In this document: positions 1 through 10,425 of the stretch, in pieces
Layout: every line of letters begins with the position of its first letter
Numbering within the stretch: the first letter of the stretch is position 1
NCBI GenBank assembly: GCA_900660155.1
Contig: CABFPE010000496.1
Coordinates: forward strand, 32,243 to 59,852
DNA length: 27,610 nt
Direction of reading: 5' to 3'
Source of the DNA: Hofstenia miamia
Taxonomy: Eukaryota; Xenacoelomorpha; Acoela; Hofsteniidae
Made by a program: the position numbers and the translations under genes
Notes under the pieces: generated by a model
Seen by the model: only the letters and a program-made list of their open reading frames with translations
The model's database searches: none
Told to the model about the DNA's origin: nothing

Positions 1-2
1 GT

Positions 3-747
3 ACTTCACTACAGCGAATTATGTCAACTCTGGGATTGAAACCTTACAGACCTCGGTTAGTCCATGGATTATTAGAGGACGATCCTGACCGCAGATTACA
101 ATTTTGTGAAATTTTCTTAAATGAAATTAATACAAACGTAGAAATACTCGATCATATTCTGTGGACTGATGAAGCCACCTTTAAACTATCAGGACATGTT
201 AACCGCCATAATTGTGTTTATTGACATACTACTAACAAACATGTTACAATTGAGACTCAACTCAATCAACCAGGTGTTACAGTTTGGGGAGGAATTTCAT
301 CCGATGGCTTGGTAGGACCAATATTCTTTCATACTACTGTGAATGGCCAAAATTATTTGGATGCTCTTAAGACCATCATTCCCATACGCGAACAGCGTCC
401 TGATTTCAATGAAATGTACTTCATGCAAGATGGAGCCCCGCCCCATTGTGCGTACATTTCTTGATGAGCAATTTCCTTCACACTGGTTCGGAAGACGTGG
501 TTTGATTGAGTGGCCTCCTAGATCGCCTGATCTCACACCAATGGACTACTTTCTATGGGGTGTTGTCAAAGATGATGTCTATGGCAGAAAGCCTACATCT
601 GTTCCGGAAATGAAACAATACATAACTGATTCATTCAATTGTATCACGGAAAACAACGAGCTGCATTCCAAGGTATGTCATGGTGTTGAACATCGTCTTG
701 AAAAATGCGTTACCAATGAAGGAAAGCAATTTGAACATTTGTCTTAA
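3..747 (+). pseudogene. mariner/Tc1-type transposase, copy 1 (5' truncated by window edge, broken)
   Basis: This is the C-terminal two thirds of a DDE transposase that would cut and paste its own element. The frame is already open at base 3 and reads the end of the DNA-binding region, then WTDEATF with the first catalytic Asp at 168-170. An in-frame TGA follows at 222-224. The frame then continues through the QDGAPPH block (second Asp 429-431). A frame change near 447-460 leads into WPPRSPDLTPMDYFLWG, with the third Asp at 544-546, ending at 745-747. The second and third Asp are 112 nt apart, not a multiple of three. Family members I recall have about four more residues after the GAPPH block, so a short deletion of about 11 bp is the likely cause. 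The motifs are those of the mariner/Tc1 (IS630) superfamily common in arthropods. With a stop and a frameshift it cannot be functional. Confidence 0.9.
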
Positions 748-851
748 TCTTTGAATACATACTGTTTGTTTTTTGTTTTTTTGTTGTTTATGCTGTGTTT
801 AATTCACTATTTCTTGTTATTTAAATGTTTGTATTAACTGTATACAAACTT

Positions 852-866
852 ATGGGCCACCCTGTA
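852..866 (+). repeat. right terminal inverted repeat of mariner-like element, copy 1
   Basis: The bases GGGCCACCCTG just before a TA dinucleotide are the mirror of the TATACAGGGTG-type ends that I know from mariner-like elements of insects. The element would end at 864 with the TA target at 865-866. The left end is outside the window, so the inverted repeat cannot be confirmed here. Confidence 0.6.
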
Positions 867-1547
867 TATCAATCAGAACGTTTCTCTTATATACGCAGTG
901 CTGGAAACGGAATATATTTGAGCGAGGCTCTATCTGAAATACTGATTTTGTCGTATTTTTTATTCCAAGAATTCCTTATACACATTCTTAAATATGAATA
1001 CGGCAGCCATTTGTTTTTCTTCGACAGAAATGAGAAAATTTATAGGAATTGTTAATGAAATACGAGTTTTTTCTACTAATGTGCAAACAATTCATTCAAA
1101 ATCAAATATGTAGCTTTGATAATTTAAGAGATATATTTTGAAATAAATGGTAGTCATGTGCACTCAAATGGAGGCCAGTTTCACATCCCTATGCAAATGA
1201 GGTTTTATAGAATTATTATATTTTCAAAACTTCAGCTGCCATTTCTTATTCTATTTTTATACTCCAATTTTGTCAATAAGAAAGAAAATTTTGAAATAGC
1301 TATGAAAACAACACACACTACGATCTGTGAGGCTCTATTAATTAAACAGCATAACAAAGAAAACATCATGAATAAACAATGTAATTTATGAAAGAATGAG
1401 ATTAAATTATTTTAGTGTATGCAATATCATTAAATTATAAAGTGTAGTACATTGTAAAATTTTATTACCACAAAAATATTTTTAACTGACAATCACTATA
1501 GTATAGTCGAAACGTTTTGTATTAATGTCAATTAATATATATATATA
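867..1547. other. AT-rich flank of the transposon, no gene seen
   Basis: Short open frames occur but show no motif or coding signal. Bases 867-938 are present again after the second transposase copy. Bases 939-1395 occur once. Bases 1396-1547 recur at 2360-2511 with one substitution. The stretch ends in a TA run directly before an undetermined base. Confidence 0.6.
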
Positions 1548-1548
1548 N
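1548..1548. other. undetermined base, probable assembly join
   Basis: A single n sits exactly where sequence jumps from an AT tract to a repeat of bases 129 onward. A second n at 2359 closes the repeated block. These look like contig or consensus joins rather than ordinary ambiguous base calls. Confidence 0.8.
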
Positions 1549-2167
1549 AATACAAACGTAGAAATACTCGATCATATTCTGTGGACTGATGAAGCCACCT
1601 TTAAACTATCAGGACATGTTAACCGCCATAATTGTGTTTATTGACATACTACTAACAAACATGTTACAATTGAGACTCAACTCAATCAACCAGGTGTTAC
1701 AGTTTGGGGAGGAATTTCATCCGATGGCTTGGTAGGACCAATATTCTTTCATACTACTGTGAATGGCCAAAATTATTTGGATGCTCTTAAGACCATCATT
1801 CCCATACGCGAACAGCGTCCTGATTTCAATGAAATGTACTTCATGCAAGATGGAGCCCCGCCCCATTGTGCGTACATTTCTTGATGAGCAATTTCCTTCA
1901 CACTGGTTCGGAAGACGTGGTTTGATTGAGTGGCCTCCTAGATCGCCTGATCTCACACCAATGGACTACTTTCTATGGGGTGTTGTCAAAGATGATGTCT
2001 ATGGCAGAAAGCCTACATCTGTTCCGGAAATGAAACAATACATAACTGATTCATTCAATTGTATCACGGAAAACAACGAGCTGCATTCCAAGGTATGTCA
2101 TGGTGTTGAACATCGTCTTGAAAAATGCGTTACCAATGAAGGAAAGCAATTTGAACATTTGTCTTAA
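1549..2167 (+). pseudogene. mariner/Tc1-type transposase, copy 2 (same lesions as copy 1)
   Basis: This repeats copy 1 from base 129 onward at a fixed offset of 1420, including the TGA stop (1642-1644) and the frame change near 1867-1880. I found no difference by eye between 129-938 and 1549-2358. It has no N-terminal part because it begins at the undetermined base. Shared lesions and flank show it is not an independent transposition. It is either a recent tandem duplication or an assembly artefact. The catalytic blocks are the same: WTDEATF, QDGAPPH, SPDLTPMD. Confidence 0.9.
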
Positions 2168-2271
2168 TCTTTGAATACATACTGTTTGTTTTTTGTTTTT
2201 TTGTTGTTTATGCTGTGTTTAATTCACTATTTCTTGTTATTTAAATGTTTGTATTAACTGTATACAAACTT

Positions 2272-2286
2272 ATGGGCCACCCTGTA
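2272..2286 (+). repeat. right terminal inverted repeat of mariner-like element, copy 2
   Basis: Same GGGCCACCCTG end followed by TA as in copy 1, shifted by 1420 bases. The adjacent flank is also identical. Confidence 0.55.
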
Positions 2287-2494
2287 TATCAATCAGAACG
2301 TTTCTCTTATATACGCAGTGCTGGAAACGGAATATATTTGAGCGAGGCTCTATCTGAANATGAGATTAAATTATTTTAGTGTATGCAATATCATTAAATT
2401 ATAAAGTGTAGTACATTGTAAAATTTTATTACCACAAAAATATTTTTAACTGACAATCACTATAGTATAGTTGAAACGTTTTGTATTAATGTCA

Positions 2495-2498
<4 letters not shown>

Positions 2499-2536
<38 letters not shown>
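2499..2536. repeat. (AT)19 microsatellite
   Basis: Uninterrupted AT dinucleotides for 38 bases. The corresponding tract in the first copy is cut short by the undetermined base at 1548, so the repeat probably caused the assembly break. Confidence 0.95.
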
Positions 2537-2542
<6 letters not shown>

Positions 2543-3748
2543 ACATCCCCCTATTTTTAAATCCTGGATAAGGCATGCTGCTAGAATGAGTCTTTGACAA
2601 TAACTAGAAGGAATATGAGCTAAATAAACGGTTTGCTTCTATTTTTATTGGTCAATTGATTTAGGTTCTTTCTCAACTGTATATTTCCAAAAATTGCTGA
2701 CGTCACAACTTCATGTGCATCTAAATTCGCAGTAGATCAATAATTTTTTTTGAAAAGTAGCAAATATGTAGTTCAAAGGTGTATCTTTCACTGTGCAGTA
2801 GTTGAATATAAACACAAAATGATATGTTGACCTTAGCTGACTCATGGATATTGATGAGGCTGTTGTAACGCGATCTAGGGGTGATGCCATGTAAATTGCA
2901 TAGTCATTTATGTTGGATTCACAAAAAATCAACTTTTTGTAAGCTTTTACATTGAATCATTTCAAATTCATTTTACATAGGGAGAAATTTGTGATATGTG
3001 ATCACAACAATGAACTTGCTATACAAACAAAATATCTCCTACACTATATGATGTGGGGAGCTCTACAATGTTAATTGTTAGGTTAAAAAGTAGAAATGTA
3101 AATATGTGGTAGCAAAAGATTTGGTTAAAATACAATGATAGGATAACAAAAAATATTAAACCATATGATAAAATATTAGAAATAGAAGGATGTTCCATTT
3201 ATGTAAGATATTTTTTGAAAATCTAATTGTATTTGCTATATATTTTTTTGTAAATTTCCCTTCTTTGAATTTAATTATAAATGTTTTGTTTTTAGCAAAT
3301 TATATTTGGTTAGCATTCCCTTAATGTACAAAATTCTTTAATTGAATAAATAAATTGGTTATGCTAGCTAATGATACATTTTATTTAATATGATATTAGA
3401 AATAATTAAATATAGTTAGTATACTAATCATTTTTGTAGATATAACAAGATTTAAATTGTTGAATAAATTCAACAATAACCAACCAATCTCTGTAAAAAT
3501 GGAACAATCTTTTTGTTTTTACTTATGAATTTTGTTTCTTTCCCCTATAAATTATCATGTTTTTAACACATGTCACTCTCCAGGATTTACAATTCATTAG
3601 TTTACTGAACTTATTAGTTTTTTTCAGGTACTTTGAGACATAATTCCCTTAAATTTAGAAAATTTATGCATCACATTTTAGTTTAATACTTTTGTACGGA
3701 ACTCTGCATAGTTCAAAAGCAAATGTTATTTGATATAAAAGTTATAAT
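2537..3748. other. gene-free AT-rich DNA left of the gypsy element
   Basis: No frame longer than about 70 codons and no recognisable protein. A 73-codon minus-strand frame at 2711-2932 carries no motif I know. A perfect 9-bp inverted repeat with a 4-base loop lies at 3456-3477 (ATTGTTGAA, TAAA, TTCAACAAT). It could be chance in DNA this AT-rich. This is the best candidate for non-transposon flank in the window. Confidence 0.5.
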
Positions 3749-4775
3749 TGTGGCATAATGACATTTCTACATGATTGGAACTTTCATTATTTCATTTAAT
3801 TACAGTTTCAATTATATTATTATGATTTTTTTCCAATTGTAATTTGGCAAAGTGAAAACAGTGTTATTTATATTTTAGTTTGAATTTCTGCTAATTATGA
3901 AACTTGGTAAAATTGAAGCAGAAACTGATTTTGTACCTGCCATGTATTTGCCTATATTTTTATGGTATGCCTTAGTTTACAGATACCAGTTAATTTTGTT
4001 TTGTTCATTTAATTTATTCTTCAATTTATTTTCAGTAAATTCATTTTACTTTTATTTTCTCTTGTTTTGTATTTTACTAAGTTATGTTTTTCTAATGTTT
4101 AACTGCATAGTAAAGGGGAACCCAGACATCAGATGAGTTGAATTGTATATCTTTTAACTTACTGTAGGCCTAGAGCTAGGGCATTTGTACTGCTTGTCAT
4201 TCCTTATTAAATTGGTTATTAATGCTTTCACTTAAATTTCACAAAGTGAGAAATGCACTGAACATAGGTAATTTTACTTAGCACTTAGGTTTACCAAGGA
4301 GTTAATCAAATTAGGGCTCTAGTCTTATTTGACTCTTCTAAAAGGTTATCTGTATTGGGTCAGCTGAGTTGGGTTATTCTTCCCTGTTTACTTTTAATTA
4401 TTATTAGGAAAGGGTATAATGGCAGAAGGAGTTAGTTAATTATTTGTAGCATTGGTCAATCCACACATCAGCTCAAAACTCCCAATAAGATAGAATAGTA
4501 GAAATACATGCTGATTTCTCACTGATGCCACATGGCAACCACCTCAGGACTCCATTTAAATGTATTCTTTCATAATTAATTATACCACTGTCAGTGGAAG
4601 CTCTGAATTAACCAACAAGAAGATGTTGAACCCTATAAAGAAAAAATGGAATCTTTCTATTATTGGACTGTAGGTGGAACTATTGTTTCTCAATGTGCTG
4701 TAAAGAAGTCAGAAATTTTTTTTTAGAATTGCAGTAAACCCTTGCTAGCCTACATAGTTATGATTAGACCAGTCA
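3749..4775 (+). repeat. 5' LTR of element 1
   Basis: It begins TGTGGCATAATGAC. It matches the sequence starting at 22905, directly after a polypurine tract, and continues to match 26067-26994 once the TIR transposon at 22941-26057 is removed. Homology with the 3' copy stops around 4771-4775, just after GATTAGAC. The length is about 1.03 kb. No good primer-binding site is visible after the end. A 79-codon open frame inside (3897-4136) is not conserved in the 3' copy and is not a gene. Confidence 0.85.
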
Positions 4776-4847
4776 ATTAAGTTCATTAGTTGAAGTCCAC
4801 TTAACTTAAAAAATTAAAATGCCTAATACAAGAAGTCAGAAATCAAA

Positions 4848-6432
4848 ATGGCCTCCCAAAAAGCCAGTCAGACCCCACCAGCATCTGAAGATGTATGTAC
4901 TCAAGAAGAACTCCTTGAGTGAATCACATTCATTAAAAATAAATTTACCAAACTTAGTGAAAAATTCGACCTAATGCAGATTGAAAATGCAATGCAATGT
5001 AACTAAATTCATGAAAAAAACCAATCCCTTGATGATGTAATTAATTCACCTAACCAGGAAAATATTGACATAGAAGCCAATTGCAACCAACTAAAGAAGG
5101 ATAACCATGCAATCCTTTTTAAGTTCCACAAATTAGAAGAAAAGAACAGTAATCACCAAAAAGAGATTGAAATAGCAAATCATGAAAAATTCAAATTATT
5201 AAAGAAAGACACAAATTGATTGAAACAAGTTGATCAGTGTAATGTTCAAAATATACAAATCATGGGACAACTAATCTCTCAAGAAGCAGAAAATCCAACA
5301 TTACAAAAAGAAATAGAAGAAACTCGAACAAAGTTAACTAGTTTGCAAATATGTCAGAATGTAGCAAATTCTAAGATTGCTAAAATACGTGATCCAAATG
5401 TAAAAAATTTAGAGCATCATATACATCTGTCCCCTACCACTTGCAAAAATTATTGTTCTCACTCAATGCCTACTAACATGGAAAACACTTTACCAAAATG
5501 GGATCAGTCCCTGAATCCAGATTTTGATAATCCTATAATTCAACAATTAAATAACAAAACTCATTCAATTAACAATAATTTACAAAATCTAGAAAATCCA
5601 ATGCAAAATAAAAAAAATTTTGCTCTAATCTATCAGTACCAGTTAGTGATGAACATCTTAAAATTAGAATGCTGCCATAAAATTTCCTTGAAAGGCCAAT
5701 GGAACCTCTCCAACTTTTGAAGAATGGTTCTTTTCATATGAACAAAATTAAATAGTACAACATGCCTTCCAGGAACATGCACTTGCTCAATTTCCAAGCT
5801 TTCTCATCAGGAAAGCTTACAACTACTATCTCACAATAGATACCTCAATTAAATCAGACTACAGTTTACTCATTCAAAACTTTTATGATCATTTCCATGC
5901 ACCCACTGTGTGCAATCAATATAAGATACTTTTGAAAGATGATGATATAGAAGAATATATCTTGCAAGTCAAACAACTGTATAGGCTCAGTAGAACCTCA
6001 ACAGAGTATTCTTCACATGATTTGTTCATTCACATCACATAGGGTATGCCATTATCAATTTGACAATGATTTGAACAAAAATTCAGGTCTGAAATTAAAC
6101 TACCAACATTCATCAAGAAATCTGTTCAGGCTAAACTCCAAATTGAAAATTATTCCAAAATATCAAACTAAACTAAAATTGGCAATACAGCATCTTTTCC
6201 ATCTAAGACAACCAACCTTCCTATAAAACCTTCATCTACAAATACTGATTCTAAAAGTAAACAAGAACAAACAAATTTCAATAAATCATCTGAGGCAATA
6301 AATTTAAACAAAGTTTATTGCAAGAAGTGTGGACAAACAATACACTTAATAACTGATCAAGGATGCTATTACACAGATGATAGCAACATCTATGATTCCA
6401 AAACAAAGGAAAAAGATGATTTAAACAAATAA
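4848..6432 (+). pseudogene. gag: gag polyprotein, element 1 (broken)
   Basis: Gag would form the particle and package the element's RNA. The ATG at 4848 opens a frame interrupted by stops (first at 4920-4922). It reads an N-terminal half rich in Lys, Glu, Asn and Leu that looks coiled-coil. A 166-codon open piece runs 5220-5720. The frame changes near 5700 and a capsid-like stretch follows (FEEWFFSYE, later QLYRLSRT) to about 6040. The C-terminal part has one zinc knuckle at 6321-6368 reading C-x2-C-x4-H-x6-C, two residues longer before the last Cys than the usual x4. Protease follows about 70 bases after the final stop. At least three stops and one frame change make it inactive. Confidence 0.75.
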
Positions 6433-6500
6433 AAGTGCTGACACTCAGCTGTTCATGTCATATCCTAGTAACAACAAAATTTTAGAAAAAAACCATACCT

Positions 6501-6725
6501 ATGACTATCAATGGAGTAATTGTCCAGGCAACTGTAGACACTGGTGCATCTGTTTCTATTATTGCAGGTACATCTGCTAATTTAGTCAGCATCACAAGAA
6601 ATGATATTGAATGCAACAACCATCATTTCATCAATGCTTCCAGTGATTACCTTGATGCTAAAGGGTTAATCAAATCATTAGATTTTACAATTTGGAGAAA
6701 CATACAGTCATTAGATGATTCAATT
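6501..6725 (+). pseudogene. aspartic protease of element 1, N-terminal part
   Basis: Retroviral-type protease, which would cleave the Gag-Pol polyprotein. The catalytic block reads VDTGASVSII, a canonical DTGA active site. The frame then runs to TCAATT at 6720-6725, where the LINE begins. The C-terminal half resumes in the same frame at 8846, after a second TCAATT. An ATG is present at 6501, but in this family protease is usually expressed as a fusion, so the true start is unknown. Confidence 0.8.
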
Positions 6726-6799
6726 TGAATGATGACATGAATGAGTGGTTGCAGTCCTTGAATAAAGCCTGACTACATGCAGATTCCTTTCATACATGA

Positions 6800-7590
6800 G
6801 AAGAGTCTCAAAAATAGTTTTATCAAAAGCTCAATCAATAGCAAACAAATTGGATCAACTCAAGCTTCTCTGCATGGACACAAGTGCTGACATAATGGCT
6901 GTATGTGAAAGCTGGCTGTGAATGGAGATACATGACAACAAGGTTTTCTCATTGTCCCCATATAGTGCTCCATTACAAGATGACTGGCACAACTGAGACA
7001 GAGGTGGCATTTGTGTTTGGATACATAAACAAATGGGTAATTATCAATGTGTTAATCTACCAAATATACTTTGAGAGATTGAAGCAGGTGCTGCAATTAT
7101 ATCTAAAGTAAATTGTTTTGTTCTTTGTTTATATATTCATCCATCCTTGATGACTGCTTTTTACAAAGAAGTATCTGATTTCATAACTGGCATTGTTGAT
7201 GAGCACTTGCTAGGTGATCCAAAACTTTATGATTATCATTCCAGGCAACTTTAATCAATCTTTTACCAATTTGCACCTGGATATCATCATGAGAGAAATT
7301 GACATTTCAAAATGTATTAAGCTACCAACACATGGTGGTGTAACAATCAAGCAAATTACTGTTAGCAACAACAGCTTTTACTTGTACTCTCCTAGCCTAG
7401 TTCTACTGCCTCTGGGTCTTAGTAAGCACTATGTATACATTGCTGAGCAACATGGCAGTCCACAAGTTACTGGTAGCATTCCACACCCTCTATACAGTAT
7501 GTGTAGCATACATGTTCAAAATGTTGTGTGTAAAGTGGCCAATGCAGACTTTTCACCAATTTACTCTGAGATTTGGATCAGAAAGTAGAC
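6800..7590 (+). pseudogene. LINE endonuclease domain (exonuclease-endonuclease-phosphatase fold)
   Basis: This domain would nick the target DNA. The start reads SIANKLDQLKLL followed by ADIMAVCESWL, the typical N-terminal block with the catalytic Glu. About 110 codons later comes IIPGNFNQ, the GDFN block with Asp changed to Asn (7247-7249). Then follow the PTHGG block and SFYLYSPSLVLLPLGLSKH, where the final SDH reads SKH. The pieces lie in more than one frame with several stops, so the domain is dead. Confidence 0.75.
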
Positions 7591-8440
7591 ATATTTTATC
7601 ATGGAAGAAGCACTTAGTGTTATCCCCCCATGAGCAAGTAGTGATAAGTGAAAATGATCCTGCCTGGTTGAAGAGGTTATATGAGATAAGGCTGCTGTAT
7701 TTTAGTAAGAATGACGCATGGATCCATCACTGTTCTCAAAAACTGGAGGCATCTATCAAGGCTAGTAAGCTGTCATGAGCCAAGTGCTGCAAAAGGGCAG
7801 ACAGAATATGGAAATGTGTCAATGTCATCTGAGGAACATGGAAATCTGGTAAATTTTCTTCCCTATTGGGGTCAAATCTGCTTTGCATTCTCAGAGAGAT
7901 AGCTGCTAAATTTGCTGAAATTACTTATACAAGTGATGCAGAATGCTCCCTAAATGATGATTGGCTAGTTGAAAATGACAACTGGAACCCATGTGTCACC
8001 CCACTCAAGGTGCATTAATATCTTCACCATCTAAATCCATGCAAGGCAACTGGGGAAGATGGTATTCCAAGATGTCAAAATGGAAATCAAATATTCAAAT
8101 ATGCTGATGACATTACCAGCATATCAGCCATTCATTGCAATGATGCATACATTTTGTCTGAATTTCAAAACATACAGATATGGTGTAATGACAACCTCCT
8201 GCATTTAAACCTTGCCAAATCAAAGCAGATGCTGTTTGGCTTAACAGTATTAAGTGCATCAGATGATCTCTCAACTATGACATCTATCAAGCTGTGGGGA
8301 GTGGTAATACAAAACAACCTCAAATTGAACAAGCACATGGACTACATTTCAGCAAAGGCATCTCAACACTTGTTTCTACTGAGAATTCTAAGACCAATCT
8401 TGGACTTGCCATGCTGTATATGGTGTACACATCCTTGATT
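7590..8440 (+). pseudogene. LINE reverse transcriptase, internally deleted
   Basis: The linker before RT is recognisable (SENDPAWLKRL, then KLEASIKASK, up to about 7777). The first RT block reads NPCKATGEDGIP at about 8035-8070. It is followed after only a few codons, in the same frame, by FKYADD (YADD at 8100-8111). About 150 residues of fingers and palm that normally lie between are missing, apparently by an in-frame deletion. The thumb-side blocks follow: WCNDNLLHLNLAKSKQMLFG and LWGVVIQNNLKLNKHMDYI. The remaining bases to 8839 are 3' untranslated sequence. Confidence 0.8.
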
Positions 8441-8845
8441 GTGATGCTATTAGATTACACCTGCCAACTTTTTTTGAGAATACCAAAATATATGAATGAC
8501 TGATTCCAGAAGGTCTCCAATCAGGTGCACAAAATAATTGGTCAGTCTTTTATAGATTTTATAGCATTGAACATCAATGGTATGCCTTACAGCTAAAATT
8601 TTTAAAGCATGGCTCAAGATCACAGTTTGAATTGTCTTATTCCAGCTTCACATTTGTCCTGTAGAGGAAGGCATTTTCAACAGGATCATTTCAGAACTCT
8701 GTAAAGAGGTGATCAGATTATACTTTTTCTGTCCATTTTAGCAATAGATAAGATGGTCATGCTTCATCCTAAGTGTTTTATCCTAAGTGTATACAATTGT
8801 AATTCTTGCTTTTTTTATAAATATATGATTATCTATCTATCAATT

Positions 8846-9115
8846 GTTAACAATAAGTTCATACATGACACACTTATTTTTGACAAAACAAACCACACAC
8901 TTTTTTATGAGTTAATACTCAGCAAGGATTTCCTAAAAAAATACAGTTGCATAATAAATTTCAAGGATAAAACACAAACTATCAATCAGAAGAACACAAA
9001 TATTACCACACATTTACGAGCTGTTAGTCATCAACCCATTACACTACATCCTATCAAAACCACTAAAATCCAACCTCTTAGTTGGCATTTTTTCAGTTTG
9101 GAGCAAAAACCCTAA
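8846..9115 (+). pseudogene. aspartic protease of element 1, C-terminal part and linker to RT
   Basis: The frame broken at 6725 resumes here and reads the C-terminal protease block YELILSKDFLKKY, corresponding to the family's LILGxDFL with the Gly replaced by Ser. A hydrophilic linker ends at a stop at 9113-9115. Element 2 has the matching block YDIILGNDFLEQHY. Some sequence between the two halves may be missing, but the frame agrees. Confidence 0.75.
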
Positions 9116-9640
9116 TTCACTCTGTCATCATTGACAATCAGCAAGGATTGAATTCTAAAAAAGTTGTAATTCTTGCTTCAGTATTAAGAAGCCATTATAA
9201 TAAAGTCACTACTGCTTTTTGAATAAAAGTGTTAATTTGGTTACCCTTACCATCTAATAAAAAAAATTTCACATCTCCAATTGTTAATAGAATAAAAAGT
9301 AAACCAAAACATGTATTATAATTGGAAATACTACATAATAAAAAGAACAACACTACTATCCCAGCAATCAGTGCAACCACACATCCTCATCTAACTTTAG
9401 AACAAATTGATCACTTGAAATTGGTATTAAAAAGCCATTTCCCCATATTTAATTTTGATTGCATCAGTGTTGGCAAAGCCATCAGAGAGGAGCACTGCAT
9501 TGAGACTACACACAATCATTCAATACACCAACCAGTATGTCCTGTACCAGAACATCTTAAACAGGTATACTCTAAAAATTATTACTTATTTACTTAATAA
9601 TTGTATAATACAATCATCCAAAAGCCAATATGATGTAATA
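9116..9640 (+). pseudogene. N-terminal RT remnant of element 1, RT core and RNase H deleted
   Basis: At 9322-9597 the frame reads LTLEQIDHLKLVLKSHFPIF, then a block ending PVCPVPEHLKQVY. These correspond to the region just before the RT palm in gypsy elements. A frame change near 9590 leads to CIIQSSKSQY, the GIIxxSxSPY block. Directly after it, at about 9640, comes the integrase zinc-finger Cys pair. No palm, thumb or RNase H sequence exists here, so roughly 1.3 kb has been lost compared with element 2. Bases 9116-9320 hold only stop-ridden frames. Confidence 0.75.
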
Positions 9641-10425
9641 AATAAATGTAAAACATGTGTCATCACTAATACTGTGCACTTTCCTTTACAGTGCAGTGAA
9701 TTACAAAAAATTACATCAGTACCAAATCAAATAATATACATTGATATCAAACAATTGTCCAATACATCCTTGTAATAGTGGCAACTTCACCAAGTATGTA
9801 CACATGATACCCATTATTTATCAAACAGTGCAAAAAATTGCATCAACTATTTTGTATAATTGGATACCACACCTATATCCCATGACCACAATTGTGACCA
9901 ATCATGGCACACAATTCAAAAGTTCATTGATACAAGAACTACCACATCAACTTGAAATTCTTTATGAACTAGCTGCTCCTTATCATCAACAAAGCAATGG
10001 TGCTGTAGAATGTTTAAATATAACATTACTTAAACTCATTAGTACTGCAACTGCACATATAGGACATAAAAAATAGTGATCCATCCTTCCTTATATCAAA
10101 TACTTTTATAACACTTCCATCCATACAACAATAGGTATAGCACATTTTAAAGCCACCTTTAGTCACAAGGCAGCAACACCATTAACAACATAAAAAATAT
10201 AATTCAATAGCTACAAACAACTACATTAAAAATTTACTACAAGAATTACAAAATGTACATGAAACAATATGCATGTTTAACAAAAAGTATTCTGTTCATC
10301 AAACACATAATTACAACAAAAGGTTTATGGTACACCTCACAAAGTGGGAGACAAAGTTTATGCTTTTTCACCTATCCAAACTGCAGATGATAAACAAACA
10401 CATAAACTTGCTACTCATTGGACTG
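9640..10425 (+). pseudogene. integrase of element 1, up to the MITE insertion
   Basis: Integrase would join the element's cDNA to host DNA. The Cys pair of the HHCC zinc finger reads NKCKTCVI at about 9640. The first catalytic Asp is in YIDIKQL, in the frame ending at 9775. A frame change then gives TIVTNHGTQF, where the second catalytic Asp is Asn (9900-9902), and the third block HQQSNGAVECLN with Glu intact. Stops follow near 10074. A C-terminal domain reads VGDKVYAFSP and KLATHW, interrupted at 10425 by the MITE. The N-terminal His pair was not found. Confidence 0.8.

Larger units (their letters stand above)
1549..2511 (+). repeat. direct duplication of 129-938 and 1396-1547
   Basis: Bases 1549-2358 repeat 129-938 (810 bp), and bases 2360-2511 repeat 1396-1547 (152 bp). 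The 457 bp between those blocks in the first copy (939-1395) is replaced in the second by a single n. The only difference seen is C at 1508 against T at 2472, in a CpG. Confidence 0.92.
6726..8839 (+). mobile_element. non-LTR retrotransposon (CR1/jockey-like LINE), 5' truncated, inside the protease
   Basis: The insert is flanked by TCAATT on both sides (6720-6725 and 8840-8845). Its 3' end is a short TATC repeat after ATAAATATATGATTA, as in CR1-like elements. It starts just upstream of the endonuclease domain and lacks ORF1, which is typical of 5' truncation during target-primed reverse transcription. Removing it and one TCAATT leaves the protease frame open across the junction. The two domains it carries are listed separately. 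Confidence 0.85.

Noticed and set aside
2711..2932. 73-codon minus-strand frame in the left flank
   Set aside because: No recognisable domain and no second copy in the window. A chance frame is as likely.
3897..4136. 79-codon hydrophobic open frame
   Set aside because: It lies wholly in the 5' LTR, is not kept open in the 3' LTR, and its Phe/Leu/Tyr richness is what AT-rich DNA gives by chance.
4776..4847. Primer-binding site after the 5' LTR of element 1
   Set aside because: No TGG-starting tRNA complement is visible next to the LTR end; it is decayed or the end is misplaced.
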